The notes under the pieces are model-generated. The model did no database searches and was not told the DNA's origin. It saw nothing but the letters and a program-made list of their open reading frames with translations. Below, piece by piece: positions 35,930 through 43,446 of a DNA stretch of 64,000 nt. Origin of the DNA: Nocardia acididurans (GTDB taxonomy: Bacteria; Actinomycetota; Actinomycetes; Mycobacteriales; Mycobacteriaceae). A program made the position numbers and the translations under genes. Location of the stretch: contig NZ_JAERRJ010000007.1 of the NCBI RefSeq assembly GCF_016741815.1, positions 310,001-374,000 on the forward strand, given 5' to 3'. Positions within the stretch are counted from its first letter, which is position 1, and every line of letters starts with the position of its first letter.

Positions 35930-36679
35930 TCAGACCGCCGCCGGGCGCGTCTTGGCGTCCATGCCGCCGTCGATGACGAACTGCGCGCCGTGGATGAACC
36001 CGGCCTGCGGGCCGAGCAGATACGTGATGAGCGAGGCGATTTCGTCCGGGGTGCCGTTGCGGCCGATGGGTGCGGTGAAGTTGCGGATGGCCTCGCCGTA
36101 GCGCGGATCGTCGAGCCCGGCCCGCAGCAGCGGGGTGTCCACGCTGCCGGGGGCGACGGTGTTCAGCCGCACGCGGGCCGCGCCCCACTCCTCGGCGCGC
36201 TGCCGCACGGCGACGGTGACCGCGTTCTTGGACGACGCGTAGGCGTACTGGCCCGCGAAATCGCCCGCCTGCGCGAAGGACTCGGCCTCGGTGCCGGTGT
36301 TGATCGGGTTCTGCTCCCACCTGATATGCGTGGACGCGACCGACGAAACCACCACGGCCGCAGGCGATTCGCCCTTCTGCAGGGCCGGGAACAGAGCGTC
36401 GAGGAAGGCGACGGTGGCCCGGTAGTTGATCTCGACCACGAAGTTCGGGTCCGGCACGTGCGGGCCGACGCCGGCGCACAGCACGAGACCGTCGAGCACG
36501 CCGCCGGAGCGCTCGAGCACCGCCGCCACGGCGGCCTCCCGGGCGGCCGGGTCGGTCAGGTCGGCGGTGACATCCGCGTTGCGCAGGTCGATGCCGATGA
36601 CGTCGTGGCCCGCGGCGGTGAGGGCGGCGGCGGTGGCCGCACCGATTCCCGATCCCGATCCGGTGATGGCGATGGTCAT
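35930..36679 (-). CDS. short-chain dehydrogenase/reductase
   Basis: A 249-residue classical SDR: TIAITGSGSGIGAATAAAL (TGxxxGxG), VLCAGVGPH (NNAG equivalent), SSVASTH and YAYASSKNA (YxxxK), PGSVDTPLL. ATG 36679 is right for the family; the frame extends 12 codons further, over the KstR-like site. It is divergent from the LLM oxidoreductase, with KstR-type half matches on both sides. That layout suggests a steroid or acyl-CoA substrate; which one is unknown. Confidence 0.85.
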   Translation of the reverse strand: MTIAITGSGSGIGAATAAALTAAGHDVIGIDLRNADVTADLTDPAAREAAVAAVLERSGGVLDGLVLCAGVGPHVPDPNFVVEINYRATVAFLDALFPALQKGESPAAVVVSSVASTHIRWEQNPINTGTEAESFAQAGDFAGQYAYASSKNAVTVAVRQRAEEWGAARVRLNTVAPGSVDTPLLRAGLDDPRYGEAIRNFTAPIGRNGTPDEIASLITYLLGPQAGFIHGAQFVIDGGMDAKTRPAAV

Positions 36680-36688
36680 GACAGTGAT

Positions 36689-36702
36689 TAGAACAAGCTC
36701 CA
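36689..36702 (-). promoter_or_regulatory. KstR-like site before SDR
   Basis: TAGAACAAGCTCCA differs from TNNAACNNGTTNNA by one base (GCT for GTT). It is ten bases upstream of the SDR start. Confidence 0.45.
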
Positions 36703-36779
36703 GATTATCGGGCAAGTCCCAACCCGCACGGTCCCATCTACCGGGACCGGAAAGCCTCCGATAGCATCGCCAACACCAC

Positions 36780-36793
36780 TAGAATCTGTTCTA
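36780..36793 (+). promoter_or_regulatory. KstR-like site before LLM oxidoreductase
   Basis: TAGAATCTGTTCTA differs from the KstR palindrome TAGAACNNGTTCTA at one base. It lies 37 bp upstream of the LLM gene start. Confidence 0.5.
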
Positions 36794-36829
36794 ATTTTCG
36801 CACTTGCTCACTGTCGAGAGGACGATCCG

Positions 36830-37702
36830 ATGCGCTTCACCTATGCGGAGGCGATGATCAACCCGGACTACTACATCCCGCTGGCGCAGGCCGCGGAGGC
36901 CGCCGGGTTCCACAGCATTACCATCGCCGACAGCATTGCCTACCCGGCCGAATCGGATTCGAAGTACCCGTACACCAAGGACGGCAATCGCGAATTCCTG
37001 GACGGCAAGCCGTTCATCGAAACCTTCGTGCTCTCGGCCGCCATCGCCGCGGCGACCACCACGCTACGGCTCACTCCGTTCGTGCTCAAGCTGCCGATCC
37101 GCCCACCGGTACTGGTGGCCAAGCAGGCCAGTTCGCTGGCCCGCCTGAGCAACAACCGCTTCGCCCTGGGCGTGGGCATCAGCCCGTGGCCGGAGGACTT
37201 CCAGATCATGGGCGTCCCGTTCGAGCGCCGCGGCAAGCGCCTGGACGAGTGCATCGAGATCGTGCAGGGGCTGTCCACCGGCGAGTACTTCGAGTACCAC
37301 GGCGAGTTCTACGACATCCCGAAGATCAAGCTCACCCCCGCGCCCACCGAACCGCTGCCCATCCTCATCGGCGGGCACAGCGACGCCGCCCTCAAGCGCG
37401 CCGTGCGCCTGTGTGACGGCTGGATGCACGCCGGCGGCAATGCCGAGGATCTCGACAAGTACCTGGCGCGCATCGCCGAATTGCGCAGTGAGCGTGACAA
37501 TCCCCGTGATTTCGAGATCCACGCCGTCTCCCTGGACGCCTACTCCCCCGACGGCGTGAAGCGCCTCGAGGACAAGGGCATCACCGACGCGATCGTGGGC
37601 TTCCGCAACTCCTACGCCATGGAAGCCGACACCGAATCCCTCGAGGACAAGATCGCCAAGATCAATTGGTACGGCGAGAACGTGATCGGCAAGCTGAGCT
37701 GA
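36830..37702 (+). CDS. LLM-class F420-dependent oxidoreductase
   Basis: This 290-residue TIM-barrel protein has the luciferase-like monooxygenase pattern: MRFTYAEAMINP, ADSIAYPAE, TTLRLTPFVLKLPIRPPVLVAKQASSLARLSNNRFALGVGIS and PLPILIGGHSDAALKRAVRLCDGW. In mycolic-acid actinobacteria such proteins usually use F420. It is divergent from an SDR with KstR-like sites between. A role in steroid breakdown is inferred from that. It is convergent with mdh with a 9-bp gap. Confidence 0.85.
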   Translation: MRFTYAEAMINPDYYIPLAQAAEAAGFHSITIADSIAYPAESDSKYPYTKDGNREFLDGKPFIETFVLSAAIAAATTTLRLTPFVLKLPIRPPVLVAKQASSLARLSNNRFALGVGISPWPEDFQIMGVPFERRGKRLDECIEIVQGLSTGEYFEYHGEFYDIPKIKLTPAPTEPLPILIGGHSDAALKRAVRLCDGWMHAGGNAEDLDKYLARIAELRSERDNPRDFEIHAVSLDAYSPDGVKRLEDKGITDAIVGFRNSYAMEADTESLEDKIAKINWYGENVIGKLS

Positions 37703-37711
37703 TCCCGCCGC

Positions 37712-38716
37712 TCAGGACCGTTTGGCGAAGCCGAGTTCGACCACCGCATCGCGCTCGGCCGCCAGTTCGGCGACGCTGAGATCGATTCGGGCGCGGGAGA
37801 ATTCGTCGATCTCCAGGTCCGGGACGATGGTGTACTCGCCGTCGGCGCAGGTGACCGGGAACGAGCTGATCAGACCCTCCGGCACGCCGTAGGAACCGTC
37901 CGAGGGGACGGCCATGGAGGTCCAGTCGCCGGGCGCGGTGCCCAGCACCCAGTCGTGGATGTGGTCGATGGCGGCGCTGGCCGCACTCGCCGCCGAGGAC
38001 GCACCGCGCGCCTTGATGATGGCGGTGCCGCGCTGCTGCACGGTGGGAATGAAGTCATCCACCAGCCAGGCCCGGTCGCCGATGGCATCGAGGGCCGGGC
38101 GGCCCGCCACGGTGGCGTAGCTGATATCCGGGTACTGGGTCGCGGAATGGTTGCCCCAGATGGCGATTCGCTCGATATCGGCGGCCGCCGCGCCCGTGCG
38201 CGCGGCCAGCTGGGCGATGGCGCGATTGTGGTCGAGACGGGTCAGCGCGGTGAAGCGCGCGGCGGGCACGTCGGGCGCGTTGCTCATGGCGATGAAGGCA
38301 TTGGTATTGGCCGGATTTCCGACCACCAGCACCTTGATGTCCTGTGCCGCATTGGCATTGATGGCCGCGCCCTGATCGGTGAAGATGGGCCCGTTGGCGG
38401 CCAGCAGATCACCGCGCTCCATCCCGGCGGTGCGGGGCCGCGCCCCGACCAGCAGCGCGACATTCGCACCCTCGAACCCCACCCACGGATCATCGGCGAT
38501 GTCGATGGACGACAGCAGCGGAAACGCGCCGTCCTCCAACTCCATGGCCACACCCTCGAGCGAGGCGACGGCGGCGGGAATCTCCAACAGCCGCAACCGA
38601 ACCGGTGTCTGGGTCCCGAGCAGCGCCCCGGAGGCGATCCGGAACAACAGCCCGTACGCGATCTGCCCGGCGGCGCCGGTCACGGTCACTGTCACGGGTC
38701 GGGCGGCACTGCTCAC
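37712..38716 (-). CDS. mdh: malate dehydrogenase
   Basis: This 334-residue NAD-dependent enzyme interconverts malate and oxaloacetate. NAD loop TGAAGQIAYGLLFRIASG, substrate Arg region ARPRTAGMERGDLL, TRLDHNRA and catalytic His in IWGNHSATQYPD are present. GTG 38716 was chosen because GAGGAGATCGTC gives a good ribosome site; the frame extends nine codons upstream. It belongs to the cytosolic-type MDH of actinobacteria. Confidence 0.95.
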   Translation of the reverse strand: MSSAARPVTVTVTGAAGQIAYGLLFRIASGALLGTQTPVRLRLLEIPAAVASLEGVAMELEDGAFPLLSSIDIADDPWVGFEGANVALLVGARPRTAGMERGDLLAANGPIFTDQGAAINANAAQDIKVLVVGNPANTNAFIAMSNAPDVPAARFTALTRLDHNRAIAQLAARTGAAAADIERIAIWGNHSATQYPDISYATVAGRPALDAIGDRAWLVDDFIPTVQQRGTAIIKARGASSAASAASAAIDHIHDWVLGTAPGDWTSMAVPSDGSYGVPEGLISSFPVTCADGEYTIVPDLEIDEFSRARIDLSVAELAAERDAVVELGFAKRS

Positions 38717-38827
38717 GACGATCTCCTCGCGGTAGACGGACATCCGCCTCCACCCTAACGAGACCTCACCGGCGTACCCCAGCCGTCGTGAGCAACCAGA
38801 CAGTAGCCTGCGCCGCGGCGCGTGCGT

Positions 38828-39475
38828 CTAACGCGCGAGTTCGGCGATGTCCTGGTCGCTGAGCACGACCGGCTGCACGGAATCCTTCGCGCGCACCATG
38901 CGGGCGGCGCGGTAGAGCGGGCGCTCCTCCGCGTTGGCGTCGCGGGCCTCGGCGCGCAGCTGATGCACGAGCATCGACGACACCGCCAGGGCCGCCGCCA
39001 GCGGGCAGGCCGCGAGGGCGTCGGCGAGCTTGCGTAGCCCGAGGATGTGCATCTCGCGTCCGCTGCCGCCGTCGGTGTACATGGCCAGCGGCACGATGCG
39101 CGTCTCGGGTCCGGTGGTGACACGCAGTACCACCCGGCTCAGCCGCCCCGGATACACCAGCACCTCCACCCCGGTGGCCGCGGCCAGATCCAGGGTGTGT
39201 TCCCCCGACCAGTTCCGCGCGTGGATCACGGTGCCGTCCAGCGACATTCGCCGCCGCTGCGCCGCGACCGCGTACAACGCGGTGGGCGCGCCCAGCACCA
39301 CGCCCGCGCACAGCGCGATGGGCCAGCTCACGAACAACGCCAGCAGCAGACCGACACCTATGCCGACGCCGAGCGCGGCGAGCGACAGCCGCCGCAGCGC
39401 GGGCGCATACATTTCGGGTGCGATGAGATCGAGCCCGACCGGTGTGGCGGGCTGCGTATTCGGCTGTTCAGTCAC
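38828..39475 (-). CDS. hypothetical membrane protein
   Basis: A 215-residue protein with two membrane segments near residues 30-70 (LAALGVGIGVGLLLALFV, IALCAGVVLGAPTALYAVAA) and a soluble C-terminal domain rich in beta strands (VIHARNWSGEHTLDLAAATG, SRVVLRVTTGPETRIVPLAMYTDG), ending in a helical part. GTG 39475 (VTEQPNTQ) was selected; the longer frame is Arg-rich and unlikely. It resembles uncharacterised PH-like membrane proteins of mycobacteria, but I cannot name it. The 278-bp gap to hisS shows no convincing gene. Confidence 0.7.
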   Translation of the reverse strand: MTEQPNTQPATPVGLDLIAPEMYAPALRRLSLAALGVGIGVGLLLALFVSWPIALCAGVVLGAPTALYAVAAQRRRMSLDGTVIHARNWSGEHTLDLAAATGVEVLVYPGRLSRVVLRVTTGPETRIVPLAMYTDGGSGREMHILGLRKLADALAACPLAAALAVSSMLVHQLRAEARDANAEERPLYRAARMVRAKDSVQPVVLSDQDIAELAR

Positions 39476-39753
39476 AGGTGCATTCGTCCGAGTTCGTCTG
39501 GGGGCGCGGATACTTGGTCGTCGCGTCGCGCACCGACCGGCACGGTACCAGGATGCCCGCCCCGGCACCGCACTTCGCTACGGTCCGGACCGAACGCAAC
39601 GCACCACCGGCGGATCGCACCTATCCGGTCTTCCCCGCGACCATCCGACCGAAACATTCCCTGAGCTGCGCTGTCGACACGTTCGGCCTCCCCAACGCTC
39701 GGGGAGCTGAGCACAAAGACCTTGCCCGCCTTGGCTTTCGGGAACTCCGGCCG

Positions 39754-41028
39754 CTATTCGCCCGCGAGGGCGGCGGCGACCTGGGCGACGGCCTCGTCCA
39801 GCGGGATCGAGCGCTGTTCGCCGTTGCTCAGGTTCTTCAGGCCGATCTGGCCTTCGGTGACCTCGCGGTCGCCGAGGACGAGGGCGAAGCGCGCGCCGGA
39901 CTTGTCGGCGGCCTTCATGGCCCCCTTCATCCCGCGCCCGCCGTAGGCGAGGTCGGTGCGGATGCCCGCCGCGCGCAGCTGCGCGGCCAGCGGCACCAGG
40001 TGCTGTTTGGCGAGATCGCCGAGCGGCACGCCGAAGACGTCGATGCGCGGCCTGTCGACGGCGGTCTTGCCTTCGGCTTCGAGCGCGAGCACCGTGCGGT
40101 CGACGCCGATGCCGAAGCCGATGCCCGAGAGCGGCTGGCCGCCGAGCTGGGCCATCAGTCCGTCGTAGCGGCCGCCGCCGCCGATGCCGGATTGCGCGCC
40201 GAGCCCGTCGTGCACGAATTCGAAGGTGGTCTTGGTGTAGTAGTCGAGCCCGCGGACCATGCGCGGGTTCACCACGTACGACATGCCCATGCCGTCGAGG
40301 AATCCGAGCACCTGATCGAAGTGCGCCTTGGCCGACTCCGAGAGGTGGTCGATCATGAGCGGCGCGTCGGCCGTCATCTCCTGCACCTCGGCGCGCTTGT
40401 CGTCGAGCACGCGCAGCGGGTTGATCTCGGCGCGGCGGCGGGTCTCCTCGTCGAGCGGGAGCTTGAACAGGAAGTCCTGCAACAGTTCTCGATACTGCGG
40501 GCGGCAGCTGTCGTCGCCGAGCGAGGTGATCTCGAGCCGGTAGTCCGACAGCCCGAGCGTGCGGAATCCGGTGTCGGCCACCGCGATCACCTCGGCGTCC
40601 AGCGCCGGATCGTCGATGCCGATGGCCTCCACGCCGACCTGCTGCAGCTGCCGGTAGCGCCCCTTCTGCGGCCGCTCGTAGCGGAAGAACGGCCCCGCGT
40701 AGCACAGCTTCACCGGCAGCTGCCCGCGATCCAGATTGTGTTCGATGACCGCGCGCATGACTCCGGCGGTGCCTTCGGGCCGCAGGGTGAAGCTCTCGCC
40801 GTTGCGGTCGGCGAAGGTCCACATCTCTTTGCTGACGACATCGGTCGACTCGCCGACACCCCGGGCGAACAACGCGGTTTCTTCGAAGATCGGCAGTTCG
40901 ATATGCCCGTAACCAGCCAGACGCGCCGTGCGTACGAGCCCGTCGCGCACGGCGACGAACTCGGCGGACGTGGGCGGCAGATAATCCGGCACACCCCTCG
41001 GGGCACTGAAGCTGCTGGTCTTGGTCAC
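39754..41028 (-). CDS. hisS: histidyl-tRNA synthetase
   Basis: This 424-residue class II synthetase begins VTKTSSFSAPRGVPDY. It has GPFFRYERPQKGRYRQLQQ (motif 2), MVRGLDYYTKTTFEF and GGGGRYDGL (histidine-binding motifs), and a C-terminal anticodon domain (DVFGVPLGDLAKQHL). GTG 41028 matches the mycobacterial N-terminus; ATG 41034 is two codons earlier. In M. tuberculosis a metallo-hydrolase (Rv2581c) sits between hisS and ppiB; it is absent here. Confidence 0.95.
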   Translation of the reverse strand: MTKTSSFSAPRGVPDYLPPTSAEFVAVRDGLVRTARLAGYGHIELPIFEETALFARGVGESTDVVSKEMWTFADRNGESFTLRPEGTAGVMRAVIEHNLDRGQLPVKLCYAGPFFRYERPQKGRYRQLQQVGVEAIGIDDPALDAEVIAVADTGFRTLGLSDYRLEITSLGDDSCRPQYRELLQDFLFKLPLDEETRRRAEINPLRVLDDKRAEVQEMTADAPLMIDHLSESAKAHFDQVLGFLDGMGMSYVVNPRMVRGLDYYTKTTFEFVHDGLGAQSGIGGGGRYDGLMAQLGGQPLSGIGFGIGVDRTVLALEAEGKTAVDRPRIDVFGVPLGDLAKQHLVPLAAQLRAAGIRTDLAYGGRGMKGAMKAADKSGARFALVLGDREVTEGQIGLKNLSNGEQRSIPLDEAVAQVAAALAGE

Positions 41029-41157
41029 GATCATCCAGTTTCCACTACCGCTCCCCCGCAAGTCCAACCAGTATCGTCCCGCTGGTCACGAGGGAATATC
41101 TCAGGAACTAGTGGCACACTCCTAACCCGGAAGCAACCGATACGGAGGGATCAGCTA

Positions 41158-41964
41158 GTGCCGACAAATGAACAGCGACGCGCTGCGGCCAAGAGGAAGC
41201 TGGAGCGTCAACTGGCCAATCGGGCCACGCGGGCGCGCAAGCGCAAGCAGATCACCATCGCGGCGACGGCCGCGGGTGTCGTGATCGCGGCCGCGGTGGG
41301 TGTCGGCATCTACTACTGGACCCGCCCGGAGCCGCCGAGCTTCTATCGCGCGAGCGCGGAACCGGCGTCCCGCCCGGTGGACAAGCCGAGCGACGACAAC
41401 CTGCCCAAGGGCACGGTGAAGGCGACCATCGAGACCACTCAGGGTCCGATCACCGTGGATATGGATGCGGACAAGGCGCCCTACACGGTCAACAGTTTCG
41501 AGAGCCTGGCGAAGCAGAAGTACTTCGACGGCACCAACTGCCACCGCATGACCAACTCCGAGACGCTGAAGGTACTGCAGTGCGGTGACCCGACGGCGAC
41601 CGGTCAGGGCGGACCGGGCTACGAGTTCGACAACGAGTACCCCACCACGGATTACCCGGCCGACGATCCGAAGGCGCAGGAGCCGATCGACTACAAGCGC
41701 GGCGTGCTGGCGATGGCCAATGCGAACGGCGGCGCGAACGGCGGCATGGGTTCGAACGGTGTCGACGGCCACGGCACCAACGGCAGCCAGTTCTTCATCG
41801 TCTACGGCGATTCGAAGCTGCCGCCGCAGTACACCATCTTCGGCACGGTCGACGCGGCCGGCATGGCCACCCTGGACAAGATCGCCGCGGCCGGTATCGC
41901 CGGTGGCGCGCAGGACGGCGAACCCGCCTCGCCGGTAACCATCCAGTCGGTTCGAATCGACTGA
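41158..41964 (+). CDS. ppiB: membrane-anchored peptidyl-prolyl isomerase (cyclophilin)
   Basis: This 268-residue protein has a basic N-terminus (RRAAAKRKLERQLANRATRARKRK), one membrane segment at about 31-54 and an extracytoplasmic cyclophilin domain: TVKATIETTQGPITVDMDADKAPYTVNSFESLA, FDGTNCHRM, GTNGSQFFIVYGDS, YTIFGTV. It catalyses proline isomerisation during folding of exported proteins. GTG 41158 has a strong ACGGAGGGA ribosome site. In M. tuberculosis ppiB is followed by relA; here about 21 kb intervene. Confidence 0.92.
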   Translation: MPTNEQRRAAAKRKLERQLANRATRARKRKQITIAATAAGVVIAAAVGVGIYYWTRPEPPSFYRASAEPASRPVDKPSDDNLPKGTVKATIETTQGPITVDMDADKAPYTVNSFESLAKQKYFDGTNCHRMTNSETLKVLQCGDPTATGQGGPGYEFDNEYPTTDYPADDPKAQEPIDYKRGVLAMANANGGANGGMGSNGVDGHGTNGSQFFIVYGDSKLPPQYTIFGTVDAAGMATLDKIAAAGIAGGAQDGEPASPVTIQSVRID

Positions 41965-42392
41965 CCAGCACGGTTTTTCGGGCCCGGCGCCCTTCGTGTT
42001 CCCCCCGCGGGACACGAGTGGCGCCGGGCCCGTTCCTTTTCCGGTCAGAACCGACCGACGGGGTCAGGGATCCTTCAGAATTAGGCTTCCCTAACCAAAG
42101 AAAATCCTGAGTTTTCCGCCATCTGCCGGAAATGTGCGATATATGCTGGATCGCGACCCGCGCGTACGGCGGTATCCAAGTTTTCGCTGGTAACCTCGTA
42201 GAACGGAGTACGAGAGGGCGTAGTACAGGCCCACCGGGCAACCCCCACCGGACACGTCCCACGCCTCCCAGTGCTCCCGGTGTCCACGTTTGCAGGCGGG
42301 ACACCGTCCACGAACCACCGTTCGTGTGGCGATGTCCGTGACGAAGCACCACAATCATCCATAGTGATCACTGCAGCATCGGGGAGCAGGCA
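41965..42392. other. 428-bp gap with terminator and doubtful small ORF
   Basis: Besides the ppiB terminator, this less GC-rich gap holds an open frame on the minus strand (42081-42362, 93 codons). Its last 30 residues (AVRAGRDPAYIAHFRQMAEN) look protein-like, while its first half does not. A second minus frame (42091-42354) contains CPACKRGH. This may be a small gene or a frameshifted remnant. TTAGGCTTCCCTAA (42081-42094) resembles half of an IdeR/DtxR box, but no gene start fits it. Confidence 0.3.
41979..42032 (+). terminator. hairpin terminator after ppiB
   Basis: CGGGCCCGGCGCC and GGCGCCGGGCCCG arms continue into a second TCGTGT/ACACGA pairing, giving a stem of about 24 bp with three mismatches. 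A short T-run (TTCCTTTT) follows, typical of an intrinsic terminator. Confidence 0.8.
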
Positions 42393-42974
42393 ATGGCCGA
42401 GGAACTCGACGACATCGGCCGCGAAACAGCGGCGATGATGAGGCAAATGTTGCAGCTGGCGACACTTGTCGCGCTGCGAACCCGGGAACGTGGCCAGAAG
42501 GAAGCGGAAGCCCGCGTCAAGATTACCGAAGCCCGCCAGAAGGAGGCTCGCGAGCGCCAGCTCCGCGAGGCCGCCAACTCCAAGGCCAAGGATCCGCGCA
42601 ATGCCGAGCTGAGCCGCATTCTCGAAAAGCCTCCGCTGGACAAGGGTATTTCCCTCGAGAAGGACCGCTTCGCCGCTCAGGCCGAAGCCACGCGAATGGC
42701 CGCCACGCAGGCCGCCGTGAACAAATCGCTGGTCCGTCATGACTCGGTGGAACGCAGAACCGCTCTCGCCCAGCATCTTTCACGGATGGGTATCGCGCCC
42801 GAACTGGCCGCGGTACGCATGCTGATGGAGGTCGGGCAGGCGCAGTCGGCTGCCGAAGCCGTCCGCGCCCGTGAGCAGGAAGCGACTGTCGCGCAGCGCC
42901 GTAGCCGGGAAATGGAAGCCCGAGCACGCGAGCGGGAACGGCAGCGCGAGCTCGAGCGGGTTCGCACACTCTGA
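42393..42974 (+). CDS. coiled-coil hypothetical protein beside T4SS cluster
   Basis: A 193-residue highly charged, almost wholly helical protein. Residues about 25-60 and 155-193 are Arg/Glu/Ala-rich coiled coil (REMEARARERERQRELERVR). The middle part HDSVERRTALAQHLSRMGIAPELAAVRMLMEVGQAQSA is amphipathic. No signal or membrane segment. ATG 42393 has GGGGAG upstream. It is convergent with the last gene of the T4SS-like operon and could be a cargo or regulator, which is speculation. Confidence 0.65.
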   Translation: MAEELDDIGRETAAMMRQMLQLATLVALRTRERGQKEAEARVKITEARQKEARERQLREAANSKAKDPRNAELSRILEKPPLDKGISLEKDRFAAQAEATRMAATQAAVNKSLVRHDSVERRTALAQHLSRMGIAPELAAVRMLMEVGQAQSAAEAVRAREQEATVAQRRSREMEARARERERQRELERVRTL

Positions 42975-43008
42975 GTCCCACACTCCGAGTTTCACCGAAG
43001 ACCAGACC

Positions 43009-43036
43009 GGGCGGACCGTAAAAATACGGTCCGCCC
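43009..43036. terminator. bidirectional terminator at end of T4SS operon
   Basis: GGGCGGACCGTA-AAAA-TACGGTCCGCCC: a perfect 12-bp stem between the coiled-coil gene and the DUF4913-like gene. Confidence 0.8.
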
Positions 43037-43062
43037 CAACGGTTTACCGAGGTTCTTCCACC

Positions 43063-43446
43063 TCAGCTCGAGAAGTCTCCGATGGCCGGATCCGTGAACA
43101 TTCCGTGCTGCGGCGACTTCAAGGGCAGCGGGGTCAGCATGTCCTTGTGCCCGTTGCGGACACTGCAGTACTTGAACGGCCCCTTCGGATCGAACAGCCG
43201 CGCCATGTGCGGGTCGGCATGGTCCAGGAACCACACGCTCAGGCCGGTCTTCCCGTCCTTGCGGTAGTGCTCCCAGGCGCGCCACATGGCTTCCAGGCGA
43301 ATGGACGCCTCGGCGTGCTTCCACCATTCCGGGCACCACACGGTGTCACTGATATCGGTGACCTGCCGCCGATACACCAGGCTCAGGTAGTTCTCCACGA
43401 ACTCGACCACCGTCTGGTAGACCATGGACTGTTCCTGCTCGCTCAC
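43063..43446 (-). CDS. DUF4913-like protein
   Basis: A 127-residue protein: VYQTVVEFVENYLSLVYRRQV, then WCPEWWKHAEASIRLEAMWRAWEHYR and WFLDHADPHMARLFDPKGPF. This Trp-rich pattern is the DUF4913 family, often found beside actinobacterial conjugation or T4SS genes. Function unknown. Its GTG start at 43446 overlaps the stop of the coupling protein (GTGA), and it is the last gene of the operon. Confidence 0.78.
   Translation of the reverse strand: MSEQEQSMVYQTVVEFVENYLSLVYRRQVTDISDTVWCPEWWKHAEASIRLEAMWRAWEHYRKDGKTGLSVWFLDHADPHMARLFDPKGPFKYCSVRNGHKDMLTPLPLKSPQHGMFTDPAIGDFSS

Noticed and set aside
39476..39753. A minus-strand 80-codon frame in the hisS downstream gap
   Set aside because: No protein-like composition or RBS; likely random open frame in GC-rich DNA.
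39442..41157. Long frame upstream of and in frame with ppiB
   Set aside because: It is antisense to hisS; the ppiB start at 41158 has a strong RBS and a sensible N-terminus.
42081..42094. IdeR/DtxR-like TTAGGCTTCCCTAA
   Set aside because: Only the 3' half of the 19-bp consensus fits and no gene start lies next to it.
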